Shown here piece after piece: positions 15,625-24,824 of a stretch of 64,000 nucleotides of DNA. The position numbers were made by a program, and so were the translations under genes. The stretch lies in the NCBI GenBank assembly GCA_018222765.1, contig JAAEZT010000003.1, forward strand, positions 62,001 through 126,000, given 5' to 3'. The notes under the pieces are model-generated. The model made no database searches. It was not told the DNA's origin and worked only from the letters and a program-made list of their open reading frames with translations. Origin of the DNA: a bacterium (lineage in GTDB: Bacteria > Verrucomicrobiota > Verrucomicrobiia > Verrucomicrobiales > Akkermansiaceae). Within the stretch, counting starts at the first letter, position 1; the number at the start of each line of letters is the position of its first letter.

Positions 15625-17061
15625 ATGGCGTATCTTGCGACTATCATCAATTACTCACGTCGCCGTTTACTCCAAGGAAGTCTTGCTGGTGGAACTACCG
15701 GTCTGTTGACCGGGCTCGGCCAAGCCCAGGATCAAGGCGCTGTCGAAGCAAACGTAACGAGGAAAAAACCACGCGGGATTATTTTCTGTGTTTCGGATGG
15801 GATGAGCCAGGGCGTAATCTCAATGACGGAGGCTTTCTCGAACCAAGTGCGTGGGAAGGGAACCCATTGGTGGGAATTAATGGCAGGCGGAAAAGCAGTT
15901 CTGGGGCTCATGGATACCGCGTCCTCAAGTTCCATGGTGACCGACTCCGCTGCCGCCTCTTCAGCCTGGGGTTCCGGAAAGCGCGTGCCGAATGGACAAA
16001 TCAATTTCGACGCGAACGGAAAGAGACTCGAATCGATCGGCGAGACTCTGGAAAAGAAAAACGTGCGGCTCGGATTAGTGTCGACGGCGAGTATTACCCA
16101 CGCGACTCCAGCCGGTTTCGCCGCTTCTGTCATTAAACGGGGCCAAGAGGATCGCATCGCGACGCAATACCTCAATCGCGTTGATGTCATTCTGGGTGGG
16201 GGCTCAAAGTTTTTTGACGCAAAAACGCGAAAGGACAAAAGAGACCTTTTCGGAGATTTCGCGAAAGAAAAGTATGATGTCATCCGCTCGCGGGACGGGC
16301 TTTTGAAATCAAAATCCAAGAAGATTCTTGGCACCTTTTCTTCCGGATACATACCCTACTCCATTGATCGTGATCAGGATGAGGCAACACAAAAAGCGGT
16401 CCCGACTCTTTCCGAGATGAGCGCAGCGGCACTGTCTCGCTTTTTAGATGACGATGCCCCTTTCCTGATGCAAGTCGAAGGAGCCCGCATCGATCATGCC
16501 GCGCATAAAAATGACATCGGAGCAATTTTGAACGAGCAAATGGCCTTTGATGATGCCGTCGGAAAAATGCTGACCATGACCGAGGGACGCAACGACATCC
16601 TCTTCGTTTTGACCAGCGATCACGGGAATGCCAACCCTGGGCTCAATGGCACGGGAGCGGGCTATCGTCAGACCAATGAGCACTTCTCCAGAATCGCCCG
16701 CATCAAAGGATCCGTAGAGTGGTTTCTCCAGCAATGGGGAAAGACCAAAACAAAATCCACAGCGGAGATGAGCAAGCTCATGGAAGCAACCTATGGCTTC
16801 AAGCCCTCGCCCCGGGAACTGGAAGCCGTCATGGATCGTACTGCTGGAAAGAAAGTTACCCAGTGGAGCAATCAACTCTCCAACCCGGTCGGCCTTCTGG
16901 GGCAGATAATCGGCAACGTTACTGGAGTCGGTTGGACCGGCATTTGCCACACCTCCGATCCAACGCAGATGACCTCCATCGGACCGGGGGCAGAAAACTT
17001 CGCTGGCTTGGTGAGAAACGATTCGATTCGCGATCGCCTGCTCGACCTCATATTGGGCTAG
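15625..17061 (+). CDS. Tat-exported alkaline phosphatase (PhoA superfamily)
   Basis: 478 residues. The N-terminus holds a twin-arginine motif (S-R-R-R-L-L-Q-G at 11-18) and a hydrophobic Ala/Gly segment, so export of a folded protein by Tat is likely. The catalytic core has the metal aspartate in V-S-D58-G-M, the nucleophile in T-D-S108-A-A, V-E-G-A-R-I-D-H-A-A-H, and T-S-D-H-G-N. Alkaline phosphatases hydrolyse phosphomonoesters in the periplasm, with zinc and magnesium. The enzyme keeps serine, unlike the threonine phosphodiesterase relatives. A Tat Gfo/Idh gene follows after 85 bases on the same strand. No Pho box is evident. Confidence 0.92.
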   Translation: MAYLATIINYSRRRLLQGSLAGGTTGLLTGLGQAQDQGAVEANVTRKKPRGIIFCVSDGMSQGVISMTEAFSNQVRGKGTHWWELMAGGKAVLGLMDTASSSSMVTDSAAASSAWGSGKRVPNGQINFDANGKRLESIGETLEKKNVRLGLVSTASITHATPAGFAASVIKRGQEDRIATQYLNRVDVILGGGSKFFDAKTRKDKRDLFGDFAKEKYDVIRSRDGLLKSKSKKILGTFSSGYIPYSIDRDQDEATQKAVPTLSEMSAAALSRFLDDDAPFLMQVEGARIDHAAHKNDIGAILNEQMAFDDAVGKMLTMTEGRNDILFVLTSDHGNANPGLNGTGAGYRQTNEHFSRIARIKGSVEWFLQQWGKTKTKSTAEMSKLMEATYGFKPSPRELEAVMDRTAGKKVTQWSNQLSNPVGLLGQIIGNVTGVGWTGICHTSDPTQMTSIGPGAENFAGLVRNDSIRDRLLDLILG

Positions 17062-17146
17062 GCTGGGGAATCCGGAATTCTCAAATTCCCTCCTTGCTCT
17101 GGTCATACAGATGGCTCAGCCTCTTCGGCAGCTTCTTTTAAAAACC

Positions 17147-18607
17147 ATGATCAATAAACGACGCCACTTCCTCAAATCGACCCTAGCCGCCGGTGTTTCG
17201 CCCTTCATCTCGGGGGGCCTTGCCGGTGCTCAAATTATCGGAGCCAATGATCGCCTCCGTATTGCCGTTGCCGGGCTCAATGGACGTGGCAAGAATCACA
17301 TCGATGGTTTTCTGGGACAAAAGAATGTCGAAATCGCTTATCTGATCGATCCCGACAAGAAAGTTCTCGCCAGTCGCATGAACGACCTTCGCAAGAAGGT
17401 CGAAGCAAAAGGCCGTCCCTTCACCACGAAAGGCATCTCGGACATCCGCGAAGCACTTGCCGACAAAAACCTCGACGCAGTTTCCATCGCAACTCCGAAC
17501 CATTGGCATTCCCTGATGACGATCTGGTCCGCCCAAGCCGGCAAGCACGTCTACGTCGAAAAGCCCATGAGCCACGATGTCGCAGAGGGCCGCATCTGTG
17601 TCGAAGCCCAACAAAAATACGGCGTCGTGATTCAGCACGGCACGCAACGTCGCTCCGATGCCGGGATCGCCGGCCTTAGCGAAGCGATCCGCGCCGGGAA
17701 ATTTGGGCGCCTCAAAATCTCCTACGGATACTGTTGTAAGCCACGCGGCGGAATCGGCCACGACAAGATCGCCACTCCGCCCGCAAACCTCGACTGGAAT
17801 CTCTGGCGCGGTCCCGCCCAGATCGATGACTACCACGGCAACTATGCCCACTACGACTGGCATTGGTTCTGGAAAACCGGCAACGGCGACATGAACAACC
17901 AAGGCACGCACCAACTCGACGTCGCAGCCTGGGCTCTCGATGAAGATCAAACCAATCCCGTCCGCGTGATGTCTCTCGGTGGCCGGTTCCAGTGGAACGA
18001 CCAAGGCGAAACTCCCAACACCATGATGGGCATGGCCGAGTATCCCAACGGACAATGGGCTTTCTTCAACGTCCGCAACGTGAATTACAAAGGCTACGAA
18101 CGTCAGGTCGAAAACGAATACTACTTCGAAGACGGTGGAAAGATCATCCGCAACAAATACTACGCGCCCGGCTCCAAAAAAGGAGAGTCCGTCAAAGTGG
18201 ACAAAGGCGACGTCACTCCGGGCGGAAACTGGGGCAGCTTCATCGCCGCCTGCCGTGCGGGCAAACCAGAGATGGCCAACGGCAACGTGCTCGAAGCCCA
18301 CTATGGCTGCGTCCTCGGCCACCTCATGAACAACTCTTACCGCCTCGGGGAAGACGTTCCCTTCAACTCCAAAGCCGGGCGCTTCGGCGATAATACTCCA
18401 GCCGCCGAGCACTTTGGTCACCTCCACAGCATCATGGCCGATGGAGTCGGCGTTCCCAAAGACGGCTCAAAATATAAGGTCGGTCCTTGGCTTACCTTCG
18501 ACCCCAAAACCGAAAAGCACACCGGCGAACACGCCGCCGCCGCCAACGCTCTCCTTAAAGATCCCAATCGGAAAGGCTTCGAAATTCCGGCACCCGGCAA
18601 AGTTTAA
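17147..18607 (+). CDS. Tat-exported Gfo/Idh/MocA-family oxidoreductase
   Basis: 486 residues from ATG 17147, chosen because it puts the twin-arginine motif R-R-H-F-L-K at 5-10; the upstream ATG 17111 adds an unrelated leader. The Rossmann domain begins I-A-V-A-G-L-N-G-R-G-K with the glycine pattern near 43-48, and the family's E-K-P motif appears in Y-V-E-K-P-M-S-H. The C-terminal alpha/beta domain has N-N-Q-G-T-H-Q-L-D, where the histidine is the usual catalytic position. Tat relatives such as glucose-fructose oxidoreductase carry their nicotinamide cofactor out in the folded protein. The likely role is oxidation or reduction of a sugar in the periplasm; the substrate is unknown. Confidence 0.9.
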   Translation: MINKRRHFLKSTLAAGVSPFISGGLAGAQIIGANDRLRIAVAGLNGRGKNHIDGFLGQKNVEIAYLIDPDKKVLASRMNDLRKKVEAKGRPFTTKGISDIREALADKNLDAVSIATPNHWHSLMTIWSAQAGKHVYVEKPMSHDVAEGRICVEAQQKYGVVIQHGTQRRSDAGIAGLSEAIRAGKFGRLKISYGYCCKPRGGIGHDKIATPPANLDWNLWRGPAQIDDYHGNYAHYDWHWFWKTGNGDMNNQGTHQLDVAAWALDEDQTNPVRVMSLGGRFQWNDQGETPNTMMGMAEYPNGQWAFFNVRNVNYKGYERQVENEYYFEDGGKIIRNKYYAPGSKKGESVKVDKGDVTPGGNWGSFIAACRAGKPEMANGNVLEAHYGCVLGHLMNNSYRLGEDVPFNSKAGRFGDNTPAAEHFGHLHSIMADGVGVPKDGSKYKVGPWLTFDPKTEKHTGEHAAAANALLKDPNRKGFEIPAPGKV

Positions 18608-18701
18608 ACACAGCCGTTTCTCTTCGCAGGGTAACTTTCAGTTTCAGAGACTGGCTCATCCCCAATTGAGGGAGAGCTGATCATTGGACTGAGAGGTCGC
18701 C

Positions 18702-18742
18702 AAAAAAAAGATTAGTCACCCACCGGGTAATCTGCCCGGTGG
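18702..18742 (-). terminator. Possible terminator of the DUF1592-DUF1552 pair
   Basis: Arms CCACCGGG and CCCGGTGG (18720-18727, 18735-18742) pair perfectly around a 7-base loop. On the minus strand a run of eight T follows, but about 10 bases beyond the stem, which is further than in a standard Rho-independent site. Confidence 0.4.
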
Positions 18743-18787
18743 ATCCATCTCAAAGGTCTCTCCAAAAAGACTCAGCGGAGGGAGTCT

Positions 18788-20155
18788 CTATATCCCCTTG
18801 AGCACACCAGTGGAATCGCCGATACGATCCGTAGGCGCTCCGGCCTCGTGCAACATCCGCATGTAGAGGTTGTTCAAGGGAGTTTCAACCGGAAGCTCCA
18901 GATGGCGGCCGGGATTGAATTTACCACCGGCATTTCCAGCCAGAATGATGGGAAGATCATCATGGGTGTGACGATTGGCATCAGAATGTCCGCTTCCCCA
19001 TACAATCATGGAGTTGTGCAGCAGGCTCTTGCCATCGACGTCTTCCGTCGACTTCATTCGCTCGAGGAAGTATGCCAATTGCTCGGAATAAAAAGTGTCG
19101 ATCTTAACGATCTTATCCATCTTTCTCCGATCATTACGATGATGGGAAAGTCCGTGGTGCCCTTCGTTCACCCCCAAATGAGTAAAGTTGCGATTACTAC
19201 CGTCATGCGCCAGGAGGAAGGAGGAAATCCGGGTCTGGTCCGTCTTGAAGGCTATGAGCATCATATCAAAGAGCAATCGAATGTGCTCCTGATACTCACG
19301 CGGCACACCTTCCTCAGGAGCATCGACACCAGGATTTGGTGGAGGGCCGAACCCCTCGGCTTTTTCGATACGACGCTCAATCTCACGAACCCCGGTCATG
19401 TATTCATCGAGTTTGTTGCGATCATTCCGACCGAGCTGGTTGTTCATCGACTTGGCGTCGCTCATAACGATGTCGAGAATGGAACGCTTCTCTGCCCGCC
19501 GCTTGGCTAGGCTCTTCTTGCGCTCTTCATTTGAGCCACCTCCAAACAAACGCTCGAAGACCAAACGAGGATTGGATTCCGGAGTCATCGGCTGCGTCGC
19601 CGAACGCCACGAAAGATTATACTGATACGCACAGGAATATCCCGAGTCGCATCTTCCTGACTTACGCACCGCGTCACATGAGAGCTCGAGGGAGGACAAT
19701 CGCGTCTCCGATCCGATGTAATTCGCCGCCATTTGGTCGACCGAAATTCCCAATTTAATATCTGCCCCGGCTGTCTTTCTCGGACGCGCTCCGGTGAGAA
19801 AGGTCGCCCCCGCACGCGCGTGGTCACCCGCGCCATCCGGCCCGGCAGTTCCATTAATCTGCTCCATTCCCTTGATGATCTGCAGATCCTTCTTGAAGGG
19901 ATCAAGCGACTTCATCGAATGGTTGAACTTGAAATCCGAACCCACGCCCTCGGGGCGCCACTTGTCCATGATCACACCATTTGGTACATAAAGGTAAGCC
20001 ATGCGAAGAGGCGCGCCCGTTGCCGTGACACTCCGGGCAACCGCTTCAGCAGCTTTCGTTTCGGCACCCAATGAGCGAAACGAAGGCAACGCGACGGTAG
20101 CTCCTACTCCTCGAAGAAAAGCACGGCGCCCAAGATTGATCGATGGTTTGTTCAT
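18788..20155 (-). CDS. DUF1552 domain-containing exported protein (copy 1)
   Basis: 455 residues. A twin-arginine signal (G-R-R-A-F-L-R-G) and an Ala-rich stretch lead into the DUF1552 domain, recognised by Y-L-Y-V-P-N-G-V near residue 55, the D-L-x-I-I-K-G-M strand, G-A-G-D-H-A-R-A, S-V-D-Q-M-A, and H-H-G-L-S-H-H-R-N-D near 350. The fold is thought to resemble sulfatase/DUF1501-type hydrolases, but no activity is established. It sits downstream of a DUF1592 cytochrome gene with a 64-base gap, so the two are probably co-transcribed. The same pairing occurs at 50-54 kb and 61-64 kb. Conserved His/Asp residues suggest metal binding (inference). Confidence 0.92.
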   Translation of the reverse strand: MNKPSINLGRRAFLRGVGATVALPSFRSLGAETKAAEAVARSVTATGAPLRMAYLYVPNGVIMDKWRPEGVGSDFKFNHSMKSLDPFKKDLQIIKGMEQINGTAGPDGAGDHARAGATFLTGARPRKTAGADIKLGISVDQMAANYIGSETRLSSLELSCDAVRKSGRCDSGYSCAYQYNLSWRSATQPMTPESNPRLVFERLFGGGSNEERKKSLAKRRAEKRSILDIVMSDAKSMNNQLGRNDRNKLDEYMTGVREIERRIEKAEGFGPPPNPGVDAPEEGVPREYQEHIRLLFDMMLIAFKTDQTRISSFLLAHDGSNRNFTHLGVNEGHHGLSHHRNDRRKMDKIVKIDTFYSEQLAYFLERMKSTEDVDGKSLLHNSMIVWGSGHSDANRHTHDDLPIILAGNAGGKFNPGRHLELPVETPLNNLYMRMLHEAGAPTDRIGDSTGVLKGI

Positions 20156-20219
20156 GGATTCAATAAGTCAGATTTTCTCTCGGCTTCCAGAATATGCAAA
20201 CAGAAGTCACAAAACCAGC

Positions 20220-22589
20220 CTAGAAAGCCCTATCTCCTCTACGCTTCTGAAACGGAACACTTTCAGTAATCGCATTCACGAGATCCTTGAGCCCCCCTCC
20301 CGCCTTGACTGTCTGAGCGATAATGGCATCGACAGATGGAGCGTCGTAATACTCCACTCCGCGTCCGAGCGCATAGGTCAACATCTTCTCAGTGAGGCAG
20401 CGGTAAAAATCCTGCTTTCGAGAAGTCACGAGGATCTTCTTGAGCTCCATGACGTTGGAAAAGTCCTCTCCAGTAACGAGTTTTCCCGCACTATCGATGT
20501 CCTTACCGTCTTCCTGGTCGCGCCATTGACCGATAGCATTAAAGTTCTCAAGAGCCAATCCGATCGGGTCCATCCGCTCGTGACAGGAGGCACAAAGCGG
20601 TTTCTCACGGTGCACCTCCATGAGCTGGCGCATCGTCGCAGTTCGATCAAACTCCTTCGCCACCTCTTCAAGCTCCGGCACGTCGGGGGGAGCTGGTGGA
20701 GCCGGTGTTCCCAAGATGTTATCGAGCACAAACAAACCGCGATTCACCGGCGAGGTCCGTGTTGATTGGGAAGTCACGATGAGGAAAGTGCCCTGACCTA
20801 AAATTCCACCCCGGCCTCTCGCGCTCTGGTCGAACTCGACCTTACGAAACTGCCCTCCCTTTACTCCCCCCACCCCGTAGAAGTTGGCGAGGTTTTCGTT
20901 AAGCATGGAATAATTGGCATCCAAGAGCTCCAGAAGCGGACGGTTCTCCACAAGAATATGCCGGAAGAATTCCTCGGTCTCCCTCTTCATGTCCACCCGA
21001 TGACTGCTATTGAACACGCGGGCCGCCTTTCTCCGATCGCGCTCGCGGATGATGCGCCGGACATCGATGTTCCGTCCGGGCATGTCACGCGCCTGCAACC
21101 ACTGCCCCACGAAATTCTGAACCATGCGATTCCCCTTCCCGTCCTTCAACATGCGGTCGACCTGCTTCCGCAGGTTCTCACGCAGCTTTCCTTTCGCCGC
21201 GAGACCCAATAACTCTTGGTCGGGCGCCGAACTCCATAAGAAATACGAAAGCCGAGATGCCAAGGCATATTCATCAATCGAAACCACCTTGCCCGGATTA
21301 TCCGGCTCGGCTTGCACTTCACTTCGATACAAAAAGCTCGGCGAAGCCAGAGTCGCCGTGACCGCGAGACGAACTCCGTCGGCAAACTTCGCTCCCTCTT
21401 CATCAATCTTCGCGTTCGCAAGCGAGGTGATTTGATCCACCAGCTTCTTGCGCGGCGGACGCCGGAAGGCCCTCGTCGTAAAGCTCTCGACGATCTTGCG
21501 CATGTAATCCTTTTGCTTCTTCTTATCCTTCGGCGGCAGGCCATCGGGCAAAATCCGCTTGTAGCTGTCGGGATAGAGAGCCCAGGCCCCATCCGAGCCA
21601 AGATGCTTCAATCGGAAACGATCCACGCGGATGCCCGCTGTTCCTTTCCCTTCCCCCTTTTCCCCGGTTTCGATCGCAAACTCAAACCGATGCTCACCTT
21701 TCGGCAGCTGAAGTTTCTCCACAAAGCGACTGCGCACATACTTGTCCGAGTTAATGTCGAACTCCTTGAGCATCTTGCCATCGACAAAAATCTGCCACTT
21801 CCCGGTTTGTTTCTTTGGACGACCCCCTTCGCTCTGAAGCGAGTAGGCCACCTCCAATTCATACTCGCCGCCCGCATCGATGCGGCGTTTCGCCGTCACG
21901 ATCTGCTTCTGATTCACTTCCATGAACCGCGCCGTCTGGCTTCCGCCCCGGTCTTTGAAACTCCCGGCATCGATATCGATGGGCTTCGGCTTTCCCGCAT
22001 CCTCCGGCAGGGCCATGACGGCGATCTGCCCGGCCGCACTGAGATACTTTTCCATCAGGAGCGGTGAAATCGTGAGCACGTCTCCGATGGTATCAAATCC
22101 AAAGCCCGTATCGTCGGCAGGGAAATTATCATTTGCGTTGAACCGCACTCCAACAACATCTGCGATGGTATTTTGATACTCCTCGCGATTCATACGCCGG
22201 ATCGTCACCCGACCCGGGTCGGGATTTTCGGGATCCAGTTTGAAAATCCTCTTCTCAATCCAGGAAATGATTTCCTTCCGTTCCTCCGTGCTCGGCTGAA
22301 ACTTCCCTTTCGACGGCGGCATGAGGTCCGTGCGGACATTCTCCCAGATCCGCAGCCATGTCAGCTGATCCTCTAGCATCGCCTCGGTGCTCTCATACTC
22401 ATCGAGGACAAAATCCCCCTTCATACTCCCATCGCCATGACAGTCGAAACAATAGTCCTGCAACAGCGGCTCAATCTTCTTCTGAAATTCAATTTTCACC
22501 TCCTTAGGCACCTTTTCCTCGGCCACAGAAAGCCCTCCCGTCAGCAGGACTGCGGTCAAGACAAGTGAGAGCGTCGAAGCAGATTTCAT
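20220..22589 (-). CDS. DUF1592-type multidomain c-type cytochrome (copy 1)
   Basis: 789 residues from ATG 22589, where a Sec signal begins; a start at 22715 would add a non-signal leader. The domain order is a PSCyt1-like heme domain with C47-F-D-C50-H51, DUF1587 (R-R-M-N-R-E-E-Y), a middle beta domain, DUF1595 (A-F-R-R-P), DUF1592 (L-A-S-R-L-S-Y-F-L-W-S), and DUF1588 with a second heme motif C-A-S-C-H in S-C-H-E-R-M-D-P-I-G. A DUF1585 end follows. Two covalent hemes and export suggest a periplasmic electron carrier or oxidase. The function of these domains is not established. Upstream partner of the DUF1552 gene. Confidence 0.93.
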   Translation of the reverse strand: MKSASTLSLVLTAVLLTGGLSVAEEKVPKEVKIEFQKKIEPLLQDYCFDCHGDGSMKGDFVLDEYESTEAMLEDQLTWLRIWENVRTDLMPPSKGKFQPSTEERKEIISWIEKRIFKLDPENPDPGRVTIRRMNREEYQNTIADVVGVRFNANDNFPADDTGFGFDTIGDVLTISPLLMEKYLSAAGQIAVMALPEDAGKPKPIDIDAGSFKDRGGSQTARFMEVNQKQIVTAKRRIDAGGEYELEVAYSLQSEGGRPKKQTGKWQIFVDGKMLKEFDINSDKYVRSRFVEKLQLPKGEHRFEFAIETGEKGEGKGTAGIRVDRFRLKHLGSDGAWALYPDSYKRILPDGLPPKDKKKQKDYMRKIVESFTTRAFRRPPRKKLVDQITSLANAKIDEEGAKFADGVRLAVTATLASPSFLYRSEVQAEPDNPGKVVSIDEYALASRLSYFLWSSAPDQELLGLAAKGKLRENLRKQVDRMLKDGKGNRMVQNFVGQWLQARDMPGRNIDVRRIIRERDRRKAARVFNSSHRVDMKRETEEFFRHILVENRPLLELLDANYSMLNENLANFYGVGGVKGGQFRKVEFDQSARGRGGILGQGTFLIVTSQSTRTSPVNRGLFVLDNILGTPAPPAPPDVPELEEVAKEFDRTATMRQLMEVHREKPLCASCHERMDPIGLALENFNAIGQWRDQEDGKDIDSAGKLVTGEDFSNVMELKKILVTSRKQDFYRCLTEKMLTYALGRGVEYYDAPSVDAIIAQTVKAGGGLKDLVNAITESVPFQKRRGDRAF

Positions 22590-22604
22590 TGAGTCCCCTT
22601 TCAA

Positions 22605-22620
22605 CGGGGGCAAGCCCCCG
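22605..22620 (-). promoter_or_regulatory. Stable hairpin in the leader of the DUF1592 gene
   Basis: CGGGGGC-AA-GCCCCCG is a perfect inverted repeat whose inner edge lies 15 bases upstream of ATG 22589, immediately before a purine-rich GGGGA. In the mRNA it would fold next to the ribosome-binding region. A role in translation control is speculative. Confidence 0.35.
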
Positions 22621-22770
22621 CACTTATCACCGAAATCGATAGTTCGTTCGGACACGAGAATCAAACGGTCCCACTTCGCCCCCCTTATCACCGGGCTTAC
22701 CAAGCCAAGAAACAAGCCGATGAATACAGGGGATCGGTATGATCCCCCCGCTAAATAAATTTTCCATAGC

Positions 22771-23874
22771 TTACTTCCTGATCTTCAAGGAGAATTCCGG
22801 ATCTTTCGAGTCCAACTGCCATCCGCCATCCTTCTTGACCAATTTGAAAGGCTGACCTTCTAGGTCTTTCTCACTGATCTCAGGTCCATGCTTCAGTGCG
22901 GACTTCAACATCGCCTGTGCGATCGAAGTCTGATCCTCTCCACGGACCATCTTATTGAGAGTCGGCATCGCCAGCGCCACCAAAATATTCTTGGTCAGTT
23001 TTTTGTTAGCTGTGAGATCCGCTGCCATATTCTCCTCGAATTCCGCCACGGCCAAACGTCGCGCTCTACCCTTCAACTTCAGAGCGGCCATGCCTTTCGC
23101 ATGCACCTTGCGATAATTATCAGTCATTTCATGAATCAGCTTGGGGTCCTCGAAGGGATCACTTTCTGTGCTGCTGGCGGCGAGCCCCAACTTCTGCCTC
23201 GCTTGATCAAAATCTTCTTGGAGCCCTTTCTCCCAAGCATCAACCCACGCGAGTTCCCAGGCAAAGGCCTGAGGTAACAGACTTAGATCGGGCAGCTCGC
23301 TTTGGCGGCGGGCATAGTCTCCCCGCATTTCCGCATCCCAACTCATGCAATGACGTGCCGCTGTCTCAATCGTTCTCCGCTCCAGAATATTCTGGATGGT
23401 ATTGCTGATCAGAAAGGGAGTCACTCCGGCATCGCGAGCGATGTGGTGAGCCACCAAAAGAAGATCGATTCCCCCAGCCACTTCGCCCTTGGCAAATTTC
23501 GCTTCCGCGAGGACCAACACGATCGACGAAAACTCGCGCATCTTAGCTAGGTGAGGGGTAGTCATTGCGACTCCCTCTTCCCAGGCCAGCCCCCATTCGC
23601 AGGGAGCCTCAGAAACGACCGCCTTGCGCAAAAATTTCACCGACTGCCCGAAATCAAATTCTTCGATAATCTCTTCCTTGAAGGGGATCTTGCCATCGGC
23701 AATTTCACGCAAGTGCTTGAGTTGCGCTTTGCTCAGGGGTGGAAGCTCAGCAGCGGCCTGCCAATAGAGTAGTGCTGGATTTGTATTTCGGGAACTCCGA
23801 ACCTCGGCAGCTCGCAACAGGGAGGGTGCACAACAGAGGATCACGAGAATGATGGATTTAATTGGATCTTTCAT
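22771..23874 (-). CDS. Exported protein of unknown function, helix-rich
   Basis: About 367 residues from ATG 23874 (M-K-D-P-I-K-S-I-I-L-V), which starts a Sec signal ending near L-L-R-A-A; starts at 23892 and 23916 would only lengthen the leader. The mature protein begins with N-P-A-L-L-Y-W-Q-A and is largely alpha-helical, with a central W-A-W-D-like cluster and a C-terminal beta hairpin (F-K-L-V-K-K-D-G-G-W-Q-L). Similar exported helical proteins with N-A-A-x-x-Y occur in Planctomycetota and Verrucomicrobiota, but I cannot assign a family. It lies upstream of the DUF1592-DUF1552 pair on the same strand, 181 bases away. Confidence 0.7.
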   Translation of the reverse strand: MKDPIKSIILVILCCAPSLLRAAEVRSSRNTNPALLYWQAAAELPPLSKAQLKHLREIADGKIPFKEEIIEEFDFGQSVKFLRKAVVSEAPCEWGLAWEEGVAMTTPHLAKMREFSSIVLVLAEAKFAKGEVAGGIDLLLVAHHIARDAGVTPFLISNTIQNILERRTIETAARHCMSWDAEMRGDYARRQSELPDLSLLPQAFAWELAWVDAWEKGLQEDFDQARQKLGLAASSTESDPFEDPKLIHEMTDNYRKVHAKGMAALKLKGRARRLAVAEFEENMAADLTANKKLTKNILVALAMPTLNKMVRGEDQTSIAQAMLKSALKHGPEISEKDLEGQPFKLVKKDGGWQLDSKDPEFSLKIRK

Positions 23875-24082
23875 CAGAGTAATCTGGGTCATAGTTGGAC
23901 GTTCGCGTATTCGCAATTTAATTCAAAAAAGCGGCTGATCTCGGAAGGACAACACGAGCATCCTGGTCCAACATAACCAGCAGAACGTCCTCTCCCTCGG
24001 CAAACGCGTTGCGGTTGGAGAGCACTGAATCACCTCGCGAGGGAAGCTTCCACCAAAAATACTTTCATGCTACCTATCCCCC

Positions 24083-24814
24083 ATGTCCAAGAGTGTCCGC
24101 CACGCCATCTTCTGTCTCGCCTTAATTTGTCTCCAGTCCTGCGGCAGCGGTAATTCATCACCAACCAAACCCAGCAAACTTCACTGGGACGACGTGCAAT
24201 CCTTCATCGCCAACCAGCGCAAGGCCGGTCACCCCGACTACAATCCCGGGTTGCTCTACGTCGTTGATCCCGCGAAGCAACGGATGCGCGTCATTTCCCT
24301 CAAAACCCGCAAGACTCATGAGACTCTCCGCTGCGGCACCGGAAAACGTGGCTTGGGAACCAAGCATGCCCAAACCCCTCCCGGGTTTTTCACGATGGGT
24401 GGGGTCCGCATTGCCAAGGGCGCCAACCATACCATCCAAACCGGAGATTCCAAAAAAGGCGTGGCCGGAATCTACGCGGAGATTCATTTTCCGCCGACCT
24501 ACCCCGACCCCAAGCGCCGGGGCTTCGTCCCCAATGGAGTGGTCATCCACTCCTATAATCCCGATGCCAGTAAAATGCTCCAAGAACGGCGGTCCCAACG
24601 ACTGATCGGCCGCATTCCCTGCACCTTCGGCTGCCCCGTTCCTGATATCGACGAAGCACACAAGCTGGTTCCCTATCTCAAAAGGTCTTATGGAAAATTC
24701 GACCCAACCGCCAATCCCAACGCCAACCTTCGCAGCCTCATCAGTCAGGGGCAGGTCAAAGTCTACCAGCGCAATCAACTCGGCGATCCCATTTTGATCC
24801 TCAACCGCCAGTAG
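24083..24814 (+). CDS. Lipoprotein with L,D-transpeptidase-like catalytic domain
   Basis: 243 residues. The lipobox L-Q-S-C20 follows a short hydrophobic signal, so the mature protein would be lipid-anchored. The catalytic part resembles the murein L,D-transpeptidase catalytic family: G-V-V-I-H156-S-Y, and the cysteine C184 in F-G-C-P-V. T-P-x-G-x-F near 98-103 is the usual substrate-strand motif. These enzymes form 3-3 peptidoglycan cross-links or anchor proteins. In the canonical YkuD motif the cysteine lies in S-x-G-C-x-R; here F-G-C-P is like the broader family, so transpeptidation is likely but not certain. It converges with a sulfatase, 10 bases away. Confidence 0.82.
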   Translation: MSKSVRHAIFCLALICLQSCGSGNSSPTKPSKLHWDDVQSFIANQRKAGHPDYNPGLLYVVDPAKQRMRVISLKTRKTHETLRCGTGKRGLGTKHAQTPPGFFTMGGVRIAKGANHTIQTGDSKKGVAGIYAEIHFPPTYPDPKRRGFVPNGVVIHSYNPDASKMLQERRSQRLIGRIPCTFGCPVPDIDEAHKLVPYLKRSYGKFDPTANPNANLRSLISQGQVKVYQRNQLGDPILILNRQ

Positions 24815-24824
24815 AGGCTTACCC

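Noticed and set aside
17183-18427. A 414-codon minus-strand frame opposite the Gfo/Idh gene
   Set aside because: The plus strand has clear Rossmann and E-K-P motifs; the opposite frame is Val/Asp/Gly-rich without any family feature.
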